NCBI GenBank assembly: GCA_016869275.1
Contig: VGEO01000010.1
Coordinates: forward strand, 1 to 62,995
DNA: 62,995 bases
From: Alphaproteobacteria bacterium
GTDB taxonomy: Bacteria; Pseudomonadota; Alphaproteobacteria; SHVV01
Direction: 5' to 3'
The translations under genes were made by a program, and so were the position numbers. Under the pieces are notes generated by a model. That model saw nothing but the letters and a program-made list of their open reading frames with translations. It had not been told where the DNA came from and did not search any database. Below are positions 42,516-51,332 of the stretch, one piece after another (positions within the stretch are counted from its first letter, which is position 1; each line of letters opens with the position of its first letter).

Positions 42516-43778
42516 CTACCTGACCGCGCCTGCCGGCTCCATCCCCATCAGCTCGGCATAGTAGGACCAGAAGCCCCGGATCGGCACGTCGTTGACGCGG
42601 TTGTCGCGATCCGAGATCTCGCCCTTGCCGCCCATCTCGACGACCGCGTGCGCGGCCGGGTCGCGTTTGACGCCACGGTGGGCGATCTCGACCGCTTCGC
42701 CGTCCTCCATCGAAATGAAGCCGGCCGGCCCGATCATGTTCGACTGCCGCAAGCGGTGCTGCGTCATGTCGGGGGTGTCGTCGGCGTAGCCCAAGATCGT
42801 CCAGTAGAGGTCGAAGTCGTCGGGCCCGCGCGGACGCACCTGGCGCGCCGCCAGTGAGTTCCGAATCTGCTGGAAGCAGGCGTTCGGGAACACCGAGCAG
42901 ATGCCGATCGAGATCTGGTCGTCGAATTCGGGCCGATAATCGACCATGGCCATCTCGCGGAGCTTCAAGCGCTCGGTCTCGAGGTTGGCTTCTTTGTACA
43001 TCTTGTGGGTCTCGGCGGTCGACGCCTCGGTCCCCTGAATGCCCCACGAGATGTTGTGGCGGTGGCGCGGGTCCATGCGGGTGCCGCCGGTGTAGGTGAC
43101 GCGGCTGATGCCGAAGGTCGCCTGGAATTCGTGCAGCAAGCTCCCGTGGTACATGTCGCGGATGTTCTCGACGTAGAACTTCCAGTTGCCGAAGATGCGC
43201 TGGCGCATGTAGCCCAAGACCGCGAGCGGCCGTCCGAACCGCGGTTCGAGGAAGCGGACCAGCGGCTCGCCTAAGTAGTCGCGAAGCGGTTCGGTCTCGT
43301 CGGCGAAGGTCGTAAACAGGATACCGGCGAAACTCTCGACCCGAAGTTTCCGGAGCCCGTGGTCGCGCTTGTCGAAGTCGGGGCCGAGCCCGCCTTTGCC
43401 GTTGACGCCGCGCTGGAACGGGACGCCGACCAGATTGCCTTCGAGGTCGTAGTTCCAGCGGTGATAGATGCAGGTGTGATCGCTCGCATTGCCGTAGGCT
43501 TCGCGCCTGAGCAGCGCGCCGCGATGGGCGCAGCGGTTGACGAAGGCGTGGACCTTGCCGTCGGTCCCGCGGTTGAACACGACCGGGGTGTCGCCGATCA
43601 CGCTGGTCCGGAAGTCGCCGGGCTTCGGGATTTCGACTTCGAGGCCGAGGAAATTCCACGCCGGTCCCTTGAAGATCCGCTCCTGCTCGGCGTCATAGAC
43701 CGCACGGTCGTGATAGAGCGCGTACGGCACGCGCGAATAGTCGCCGTGCGGGAACCTGATCGCGGGGTCGATGGTCAT
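42516..43778 (-). CDS. Rieske ring-hydroxylating dioxygenase alpha subunit 4
   Basis: 420-residue paralogue: C83/H85 (RCAHRG), C103/H106 (CIYHRW), iron site RDMYHGSLLHEF and MEDGEAVE all present. It differs most from the others around residues 155-185 (LREPLVRFLEPRFGRP-like region), which lines the catalytic domain entrance in this family, suggesting a distinct substrate. ATG 43778 is four bases after the SDR stop, so the two are cotranscribed. No beta gene is adjacent. Resemblance to NagG/AndAc-type large subunits holds as for the other paralogues. Confidence 0.93.
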   Translation of the reverse strand: MTIDPAIRFPHGDYSRVPYALYHDRAVYDAEQERIFKGPAWNFLGLEVEIPKPGDFRTSVIGDTPVVFNRGTDGKVHAFVNRCAHRGALLRREAYGNASDHTCIYHRWNYDLEGNLVGVPFQRGVNGKGGLGPDFDKRDHGLRKLRVESFAGILFTTFADETEPLRDYLGEPLVRFLEPRFGRPLAVLGYMRQRIFGNWKFYVENIRDMYHGSLLHEFQATFGISRVTYTGGTRMDPRHRHNISWGIQGTEASTAETHKMYKEANLETERLKLREMAMVDYRPEFDDQISIGICSVFPNACFQQIRNSLAARQVRPRGPDDFDLYWTILGYADDTPDMTQHRLRQSNMIGPAGFISMEDGEAVEIAHRGVKRDPAAHAVVEMGGKGEISDRDNRVNDVPIRGFWSYYAELMGMEPAGAVR

Positions 43779-43782
43779 GCGG

Positions 43783-44487
43783 TCACCACGGATAACGTTG
43801 GCCTTCGTGCGAGAAGAACCCCCCTGAATCACCAGGCGCCAGGCGGGCGATGAAGCCGCGCACCATCGCGATCGATTGCGGCGGGGTCAGCACCGCCTGC
43901 GGCCCGCCCATGTCGGTGCGAACCCACCCCGGGCACACCGCGACCGCGACGATGCCGCGCGGCTCGAGCTCGGCGGCGACGATCTTCATCGCCATGTTGA
44001 GCGCGGCCTTGCTGGTGCGATAGGGGAAGTAGCCGCCGCGGTTCTTGAAACTCTCCTCGCGGCGATCGGTGTAGTGAATGCTGCCGAGGCGGCTGGTGAT
44101 GGCAACGATCTTCTTTTGCGCCCCGGCTGCGACGTTCTCGACCAGTCGCTCGACCATCCGGACCGGCGCCATGGTGTTGACTCTCATGATATCGGCCCAG
44201 CGCTGGTAGTCGACCTGGCCCAAACCCGACGGGCGGTGGGTCTGCCCGGCGTTCAGCAGAAGGACGTCGAGCGGCTCGGACCCGAGGCGGGCGGCGAAGG
44301 CGTCGATCGCAGCGAAATCGGCGACATCCAGCGCGTGGACGCGGATCTCGCCCGCGACCGCGCGCAAGTCGGCAGCGGCGCCGGGGTCGCGGCAAACGGC
44401 GTGGACACGCCAGCCTTCCGCCGCGTATTGGCGCGCGAACTCGAGCCCGAGCCCGCGATTCGCCCCCGTGATCAGCACCGTCGGCAC
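43783..44487 (-). CDS. Short-chain dehydrogenase/reductase
   Basis: 234-residue classical SDR. The cofactor motif is TGANRGLGLEFARQYA, with NAGQTH, the catalytic serine in ITSRLGSI and the Y-x3-K pair in YRTSKAALN; PGWVRTDMGGPQA is the substrate-loop region. Translation begins at GTG 44487. It is followed four bases later by dioxygenase alpha-4, so dehydrogenation of a cis-dihydrodiol or an alcohol made by the oxygenase is a natural guess. However, the closest pattern is to general carbonyl reductase-like SDRs, not the dihydrodiol dehydrogenase subfamily. Confidence 0.88.
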   Translation of the reverse strand: MPTVLITGANRGLGLEFARQYAAEGWRVHAVCRDPGAAADLRAVAGEIRVHALDVADFAAIDAFAARLGSEPLDVLLLNAGQTHRPSGLGQVDYQRWADIMRVNTMAPVRMVERLVENVAAGAQKKIVAITSRLGSIHYTDRREESFKNRGGYFPYRTSKAALNMAMKIVAAELEPRGIVAVAVCPGWVRTDMGGPQAVLTPPQSIAMVRGFIARLAPGDSGGFFSHEGQRYPW

Positions 44488-44499
44488 ATTCGCTCCGCC

Positions 44500-45975
44500 C
44501 TACAACGACCGCTCGATCCGTCCGCACAACGTCTTCAGGACCTTGATCCGGGCGTGGAACTTGTCGTCGGCTTCGACCAGCGTCCACGGCGCGACTTCGG
44601 TCGAGGTGCGATCGACCATATCGCAGATCGCCTGTACGTAGAGGTCCCATTTCTCGCGGTTGCGCCAGTCCTCCTCGGTCAGCTTATGGCGCTTGTGCCC
44701 GGTCGCCTCGCGCTCCTTGAAGCGCCGCGCCTGCTCGTCCTTGCCGATCGCGAGCCAGAATTTAGCGACGATGATGCCGTATGCCGCCATTTCCTCTTCG
44801 AAATCGTTGATCTCCGAATAGGCGCGCCGCCAATCACGCTCGGCGGCGAACCCCTCGACCCGTTCGACCAAGACGCGCCCATACCATGAGCGGTCGAAAA
44901 TGGTGAAGTGACCGCAGCGCGGCAAATGGCGCCAGAACCGCCACAGGTAGGGCTGCGCGCGCTCCTCGTCGGTCGGCGCCGCGATCGGCACGATCCGGTA
45001 GTAGCGCGCGTCGAGTGCTTCGGTCACGCGGCGGATCGCGCCGCCCTTGCCGGCAGCATCATTGCCCTCGAACACGGCGATCACGGCGTGGCGCTTATGG
45101 AATTTCTTATCGCGCGAGAGCAGGTTGAGCGCGCCCTGGTACTTCTCGAGCGCCTTGCGGTACTGGTCCTTGTCGAGCGCTTTGGCGAGGGCGAGCCCTT
45201 CGAGCACGTTCTTGCCGGCCGCGGCCGGCGGCCGCGGCGCGAGCAGCTTCGACCGCTCGTTCGGCTTGGCGAGTCGCCGGTTGAGAGCGTCGAGGATGGT
45301 GCGCGCGACGGTGACGGTGCGGTAGCGCTCGTCGAGGCCCTCGACCACGATCCAGGGCGCGTGCGCCTTGTCGGTGCGGCGCAATACGTGCTCGGACTCG
45401 GTACGGAAGCGGTCGTAGATCTTAAGGCGCTGCCAGTCCGACTTAGTGACGCGCCAGCGCAGCTTCGGATCCTTCTCCAGGCGCTTCAGCCGTTTCTTCT
45501 GATCGCGCTTGGAGAGGTGGAACCAGAATTTCAAGATCAGCGCGCCTTCGTCGGCCAGCATGCGCTCGAAGCGGTTGACCTCGTCGACTCGCTGTTCGAG
45601 CTCATCCTCGCTGCCGCGGCCCTCAACGCGGGCGAGTATCGGTAGCGTGTACCAAGAGCCGAAGAAGATGCCGAGCTTGCCTTTGGGCGGGAGCGCGCGC
45701 CAAAACCGCCACATCGGCGGGCGGTCGCGTTCTTCGTCGGACGGCTCGCGGAACGCGTTGGTCTCGATGTGGCGCGGGTCGAGCCAGGCGTTCAAGGCAT
45801 TGACGGTCTCGCCCTTGCCGGCGCCGTCGACGCCGCCGATGACGACGATGACCGGGAACGCCTTGCTCTCGTAGAGCGCGAACTGGGCTTCGAGCAGTGC
45901 TTCGCGGAGCTTGGGTTGCTCTTTCTTGTAGGTGGCCTTGTCGAGCGTGCGGCCGAGTTCTGCCGATTCGAACAT
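44500..45975 (-). CDS. Polyphosphate:AMP phosphotransferase (two-domain PPK2)
   Basis: 491-residue tandem PPK2 protein, the Pap architecture that makes ADP from AMP and polyphosphate. Both halves have a Walker A (GVDGAGKGE at about 49-56; GNDAAGKGG at about 304-312). The lid motif is intact only in the second half (FDRSWYGRVLVERVEG); the first reads FFGSWYTLPILARVEG, losing the Asp-Arg pair, so the C-terminal domain is probably the active one as in known Pap enzymes. It lies 12 bases upstream of the SDR start on the same strand, but functional linkage to the oxygenases is doubtful. CYTH-CHAD and PhoX genes in the window also concern phosphate. Confidence 0.92.
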   Translation of the reverse strand: MFESAELGRTLDKATYKKEQPKLREALLEAQFALYESKAFPVIVVIGGVDGAGKGETVNALNAWLDPRHIETNAFREPSDEERDRPPMWRFWRALPPKGKLGIFFGSWYTLPILARVEGRGSEDELEQRVDEVNRFERMLADEGALILKFWFHLSKRDQKKRLKRLEKDPKLRWRVTKSDWQRLKIYDRFRTESEHVLRRTDKAHAPWIVVEGLDERYRTVTVARTILDALNRRLAKPNERSKLLAPRPPAAAGKNVLEGLALAKALDKDQYRKALEKYQGALNLLSRDKKFHKRHAVIAVFEGNDAAGKGGAIRRVTEALDARYYRIVPIAAPTDEERAQPYLWRFWRHLPRCGHFTIFDRSWYGRVLVERVEGFAAERDWRRAYSEINDFEEEMAAYGIIVAKFWLAIGKDEQARRFKEREATGHKRHKLTEEDWRNREKWDLYVQAICDMVDRTSTEVAPWTLVEADDKFHARIKVLKTLCGRIERSL

Positions 45976-46045
45976 TCTTCCTCCGCCCCGTCGTCCTTAC
46001 CGGCCATTGTAGACGATCCCGGCGCGCCGCGCTGTCGGCACCCGC

Positions 46046-48157
46046 TTACGGTCGCACCAGCGCATCGACCGCGACGACGCCGCCGCCCTCCGGCTTGACG
46101 ATCAGCGGGTTGATCTCGGCCTCGACGATCGCAGTCGCCGCCAGGCCCGAAAAAGCGACGATCGCCCGCGCCAGCGCGGCGCGATCGCCCATCGGCAGCC
46201 CGCGATAGCCGGAAAGCACTTTGAGGCCCTTGACCGTGTCGATCATGGCATGGGCGTCCTCGGTCCCGACCGGCGCCAGCCTGACCGCGACGTCGCCATA
46301 GAGTTCGGCCAGGATTCCGCCCATCCCCAGCGTCACGATCGGACCGACCTGAGGGTCGCGCGCGTACCCGAGCAGAACCTCGGCGACGCCCCGCTCCATC
46401 CGCTGGACCAAGTAACCCGCGATCGCGGCGCCGGGATGCGAGCATACCACCGCCGCTTCGATCGAACGCACCGCCGCCCTGAGCGCATCGGCATCGCCGA
46501 CGCCGAGCACGACCCCGCCGGCGTCGGTCTTGTGCGCGATGGCGGCGGCTTGCACTTTAACCGCGGCCGGGTAGAGCCGCGCGGCGCGGCTCGCGTCGTC
46601 GGCGCCGCCGATCACGACGTGCGCGGCGACCGGAATTCCGAGCGCACTCACCACCCGGTAGGCGTCGGCTTCGCCCGGCGCGGGCGGTAGCGCGGCAAGG
46701 GCGTGGACGAGCGCGGCCGATGGCGCTGCGGTCGCCGGCGGCGACGGCGCCTGCCACGCAAACAGCGCGCGGATACAGTCGGCGGCGGCTTCCGGGCTCC
46801 GAAACGCGGCGATGCCGCGCGCGATCAGCATCCGGCGCGACTCCTCGGCCGGCGGCACGATGTAGGCGATCAGCGGTTTCGCGGCGCCGGCGAACGCCGC
46901 GATCGGATCGACCGAGAGATGGGGATAGAACTGCGCCGTCGACCCGGCGACCGCCACCGCTGCGGCGACGGCCGGATCGGCCAGCACCCCGCCCAACGCG
47001 GCGACCACGATATCGTGGCGAATACCGGCGGCGGTCAGGTCGACCATCGTGCCGGGCTGCACGGCGATCCCTTTCTCGCCGACACGCGCGATGGTGGCCG
47101 CGTCGGCGCCGACGAGCTTGAGCCCGGCCGCGCCCAGCCGGTCGACGACCATGGCGCCGCCGCCCCCGGTCGTGGTCAACACCGAAACCCCGGCGTTCGC
47201 GCGTTCGAGCGAAACCGCGGGCGGCCTGCGGCCGATCACGAGTGGCGCCATGTCGAGCAGCGTCTCGAACAGGTCGACGCGGACGATACCGTGGGCGGCA
47301 AAAAACGCATCGACCGCCGCATCGGGACCGACCAGCGCGCCGGTATGCGAAACCGCGGCGTGGCGGCCGGCCTCGGACCGGCCGAGCTTGTAGGCGATGA
47401 TCGGTTTTCCGGCCGCGTGTGCGGCCAGGGCAAACGCGGCCAGCGCCGGTGCGTCGCGAAGCGTCTCCAGGTACAGGAGAAAAGCCTCGGTCTCGCCGTC
47501 CTCGACCAGGGCGAGCCCGATCTCGCCGACCTTGAGATCGGCTTCGTTGCCGACCGAGATCAGTTTGGAGAAACCGAAGTCGCGCTCGGCCCCGCGCGAA
47601 AGGATGGTACCGGTAAGGCTCCCGCTCTGGGAGATGACCGCGACCTTGCCCGGGATCAGCCGTTCGAGCTCGAGCACATTGCTCGCCGAGAGCGCGAGCT
47701 TCCGATGCGGGTTGATAACGCCCAGGCAATTGGGACCGACCAGCCGCATGCCGCCGGCGCGGGCAATCGCGAGCAGCCGCTCCTGCTTGGCGACCCCCTC
47801 AGCCCCGGCCTCGGCGAAGCCGCCGGCGAACACGGTCGCGACCTTGACCCCGGCGGCGGCGCAGTCCGCGAGCGCACCTTCGACGGCGTCGGTCGGCAAC
47901 AGGATGAAGGCGTGCTCGACCGGCTCGGGCAACGCCCGCAGCGACGGGTAGGCTTTGTGGCCGAGCACGGTGGCGCGGCTCGGGTTGACCGGGTAGGCGT
48001 TGCCGGCGAAGCCGTGTTTCTTGAGGAAATGCAGCGGCCGTCCCGCCATCTTGCGCTTGTCGTCGGAGGCACCGATGAACGCGACCGCGGCAGGCCGGAA
48101 CAGCGGCTCGAGCAGGGTACGACCGGTGAGCAGCGGCGGTGACGCGGGCGTATTCAC
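46046..48157 (-). CDS. ADP-forming acetyl/acyl-CoA synthetase (alpha-beta fusion) A
   Basis: 703-residue NDP-forming acyl-CoA ligase. Order: CoA-binding domain (LFRPAAVAFIGASDDKRKMAGR), succinyl-CoA-ligase-like domain with NCLGVINP and ISQSGSLTG, a phospho-histidine region (AVSHTGALVGPDAAV), and a C-terminal ATP-grasp domain (VKVQAAAIAHKTDAGGV, GYLVQRMERGVAEVLLG, GMGGILAELYGDVAVRL). It interconverts acyl-CoA + ADP + Pi and acid + CoA + ATP. GTG 48157 is chosen; earlier codons overlap the dehydrogenase gene. It ends the transporter/acyl-CoA operon. Many such proteins are uncharacterised, so the acyl group is unknown. Confidence 0.9.
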   Translation of the reverse strand: MNTPASPPLLTGRTLLEPLFRPAAVAFIGASDDKRKMAGRPLHFLKKHGFAGNAYPVNPSRATVLGHKAYPSLRALPEPVEHAFILLPTDAVEGALADCAAAGVKVATVFAGGFAEAGAEGVAKQERLLAIARAGGMRLVGPNCLGVINPHRKLALSASNVLELERLIPGKVAVISQSGSLTGTILSRGAERDFGFSKLISVGNEADLKVGEIGLALVEDGETEAFLLYLETLRDAPALAAFALAAHAAGKPIIAYKLGRSEAGRHAAVSHTGALVGPDAAVDAFFAAHGIVRVDLFETLLDMAPLVIGRRPPAVSLERANAGVSVLTTTGGGGAMVVDRLGAAGLKLVGADAATIARVGEKGIAVQPGTMVDLTAAGIRHDIVVAALGGVLADPAVAAAVAVAGSTAQFYPHLSVDPIAAFAGAAKPLIAYIVPPAEESRRMLIARGIAAFRSPEAAADCIRALFAWQAPSPPATAAPSAALVHALAALPPAPGEADAYRVVSALGIPVAAHVVIGGADDASRAARLYPAAVKVQAAAIAHKTDAGGVVLGVGDADALRAAVRSIEAAVVCSHPGAAIAGYLVQRMERGVAEVLLGYARDPQVGPIVTLGMGGILAELYGDVAVRLAPVGTEDAHAMIDTVKGLKVLSGYRGLPMGDRAALARAIVAFSGLAATAIVEAEINPLIVKPEGGGVVAVDALVRP

Positions 48158-48177
48158 GGGCGCCGGCGAGCACTGGT

Positions 48178-49344
48178 TCAGTCGCTGGCGCCCGGCCGCG
48201 GCGGTCGTTGCGAGAAGCGGCGGCCGAACACGCCCTCGGCGATCCGGTTCTTCATCATCTCGAGCGAACCGCCGGCGATCATCATGCCGCGGGTGCGGCG
48301 CATGCAATAATCAACCAGCGTCTCCTCGCTGAACCCCATGCCGCCCATCACCTGCATCGCTTCGTTGCAGACGTCGAAGCCATACTGGTTGCACATGTGC
48401 TTGGCCATTGCGGTATCGATCGCATCGGGCAGGCCCTGCTCGGCGGCGGCCGCGGCCTTGTAGAGCATGAGCTGCGCCGCCTCGAGCTTCATCGCCATCT
48501 CGGCGAATTTCCATTGCACGCCCTGAAAATCGGCGAGCGGGCGGCCGAACTGCTTGCGCGTCTGAGCGTGGTCGCGGGCGATTGCGAAGGCGAGCCGGCC
48601 GAACGCGACGGAACGGGCCGAATTGCCGATGCGCTCGGCGTTGAAGCCGGCCATCTGCTTGCGGAATCCGCCCTCCTTCAAGACCACGTCGGCCTCGGGC
48701 ACGAACACGTTTTCGAGGTAGATCTGACGCCAGTTCTCGCCGGTCATGAACCGCGACGTTTTTCCGAACGAAACGCCCGCGGCCTTGAGATCGATCATGA
48801 CCGAACCGATGCCATCGGTACCGGGACCGAAGCGGCAATAACAAAGGAGCGCGGTCGCCTGCATGCTATGGGTGGTGAAAACCTTGCCGCCGTTCACGCG
48901 GTAGCCGCCCGGCGCCGCGGTCGCTGTGGTCCTCAGGTCGGTCAACGCCGAGCCGGCTTCGGGCTCGGTCATGCCAATCGCAATCAAGCCCTCGCCGCGG
49001 AGCACCGGCGCCAGGTACTTCTGTTTTTGCACGGGCGACCCGTACTCGGCGAGCGTGCGCGCCGGCCCGAAATTGCCGGCTTGGATCACGTCGGCGCTTC
49101 GCGGGCACACGCCCGATACTTCCTGAATGGCGATCAGCGCGTCCATCAAGGTGCCGCCCTGGCCGCCATCCTCAACCCGCATGGCGATGCCGAGCAGGCC
49201 CTGTGCCGCCATCAACTTGGCGATGTCCCACGGGTAGCCGGGGTCGCGCGCGCGGGCGAGCGCTCCCGCGCGCAAGCGTTCCTCGCTAAAGCGCCGGACC
49301 GAATCGCGAAACTGCTGCTGCTCGTTGGAAAGATCGAAATCCAT
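48178..49344 (-). CDS. Acyl-CoA dehydrogenase
   Basis: 388-residue FAD-dependent acyl-CoA dehydrogenase: N-terminal MDFDLSNEQQQFRDSVRRF, IAIGMTEPEAGSALTDLRTTA (FAD loop), the middle beta domain, and FGRPLADFQGVQWKFAEMA. At the site of the MCAD catalytic glutamate (Y-E-G-T) it reads IAGGSLEMMKNRI, so the base must lie elsewhere, as in isovaleryl-CoA and long-chain dehydrogenases. It follows the PotA-like ATPase gene by 70 bases, with a short hairpin (CGCATGG/CCATGCG, 49374-49399) between, and precedes the acyl-CoA synthetase by 20 bases. An electron-transfer flavoprotein partner is not in the window. Confidence 0.92.
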   Translation of the reverse strand: MDFDLSNEQQQFRDSVRRFSEERLRAGALARARDPGYPWDIAKLMAAQGLLGIAMRVEDGGQGGTLMDALIAIQEVSGVCPRSADVIQAGNFGPARTLAEYGSPVQKQKYLAPVLRGEGLIAIGMTEPEAGSALTDLRTTATAAPGGYRVNGGKVFTTHSMQATALLCYCRFGPGTDGIGSVMIDLKAAGVSFGKTSRFMTGENWRQIYLENVFVPEADVVLKEGGFRKQMAGFNAERIGNSARSVAFGRLAFAIARDHAQTRKQFGRPLADFQGVQWKFAEMAMKLEAAQLMLYKAAAAAEQGLPDAIDTAMAKHMCNQYGFDVCNEAMQVMGGMGFSEETLVDYCMRRTRGMMIAGGSLEMMKNRIAEGVFGRRFSQRPPRPGASD

Positions 49345-49414
49345 GCGTGTTGCCCTAGCGAATCGACGGCGCGCGCATGGTTCGACAAGCCGCCATGCGA
49401 GCCTATTTTACAGC

Positions 49415-50478
<1,064 letters not shown>

Positions 50479-50482
<4 letters not shown>

Positions 50483-51309
50483 GGCAGCTCCTTGAACTGG
50501 CCGCGGCGCCACTTGAGCGCGGCGCCCAACCCCTGCTCCTTGCGGATGCGCTCGAACTCGCCGCCGCTTTCGGTCTTGGCGGAATAGAGCGGCGCAATGA
50601 CGTCGAGCCCGGCCAGGATCGCGTTGCGGAATCCGGCGGCTTCGGCGCCGCGATTGATCGCGAGCTTGGTCCACGCCAGGGTTTCGGTGTCGATCAACGC
50701 CATGCGCTCGGCATATTTCTTGGTCGCTTCGGCCAGCTTATCCAGCGGCACGACGCGGTTGATCATGCCGTAGTCGAGCGCGGTCTTGGCATCGATCATG
50801 TCGCCCATGTAGAGGAGTTCCTTGGCCCGTTTCATGCCGATCAGGAACGGCATGATGAAGCCGGGCCCGGTATCGGAGAACCGCACCTCTGGCTCGCCGA
50901 AAAGCGTATTGTCGGCCGCGACCACGAGGTCGCAGAACATCATCAGCTCGCAACCGCCGCCGACGGCGTGGCCCTGGACCGAGGCGATCACCGGCTTTTT
51001 CATGTCCCACGGCGTCATCTCGAAGCGGATGCCGCGGCTCAAATTGTCGTGCCATTTGAGCGCGTCGTGGCGCCAAGTCGCCTTTTCCAGATCGGTGCCG
51101 CCGATGTCGTAACCGACGCAGAAGCTGCGGCCGGCCCCGCGCAGCACGACCACCCGGGTCGCCGGGTCGTCGTCGGCCTTGCGCAGCGCCGCCATCGCGC
51201 CGTCGCGGAGCGGCGGCGAGATCGCGTTCAGCTTATCGGGACGGTTGAGCGTGACGTACCCGACCTTGCCGTCGGTTTCGTAGAGCACGATGTCCTTATC
51301 GTCGGCCAT
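50479..51309 (-). CDS. Enoyl-CoA hydratase/isomerase (crotonase family)
   Basis: 276-residue crotonase-family protein: VGYVTLNRPDKLNAISPPLRD, the first oxyanion segment SFCVGYDIGG, and HAVGGGCELMMFCDL with the first catalytic glutamate. The second glutamate is in LFGEPEVRFSDTGPG, so hydratase activity is possible. ATG 51309 is preferred; a second in-frame ATG three codons upstream cannot be excluded. It sits between the acyl-CoA synthetase at 51333 and the PotA-like ATPase, overlapping the latter by four bases. With the dehydrogenase and two CoA synthetases it could perform beta-oxidation-like steps on the imported substrate. Confidence 0.9.
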
Positions 51310-51332
51310 GTTCTTCACCCTGACGTGTCTTG

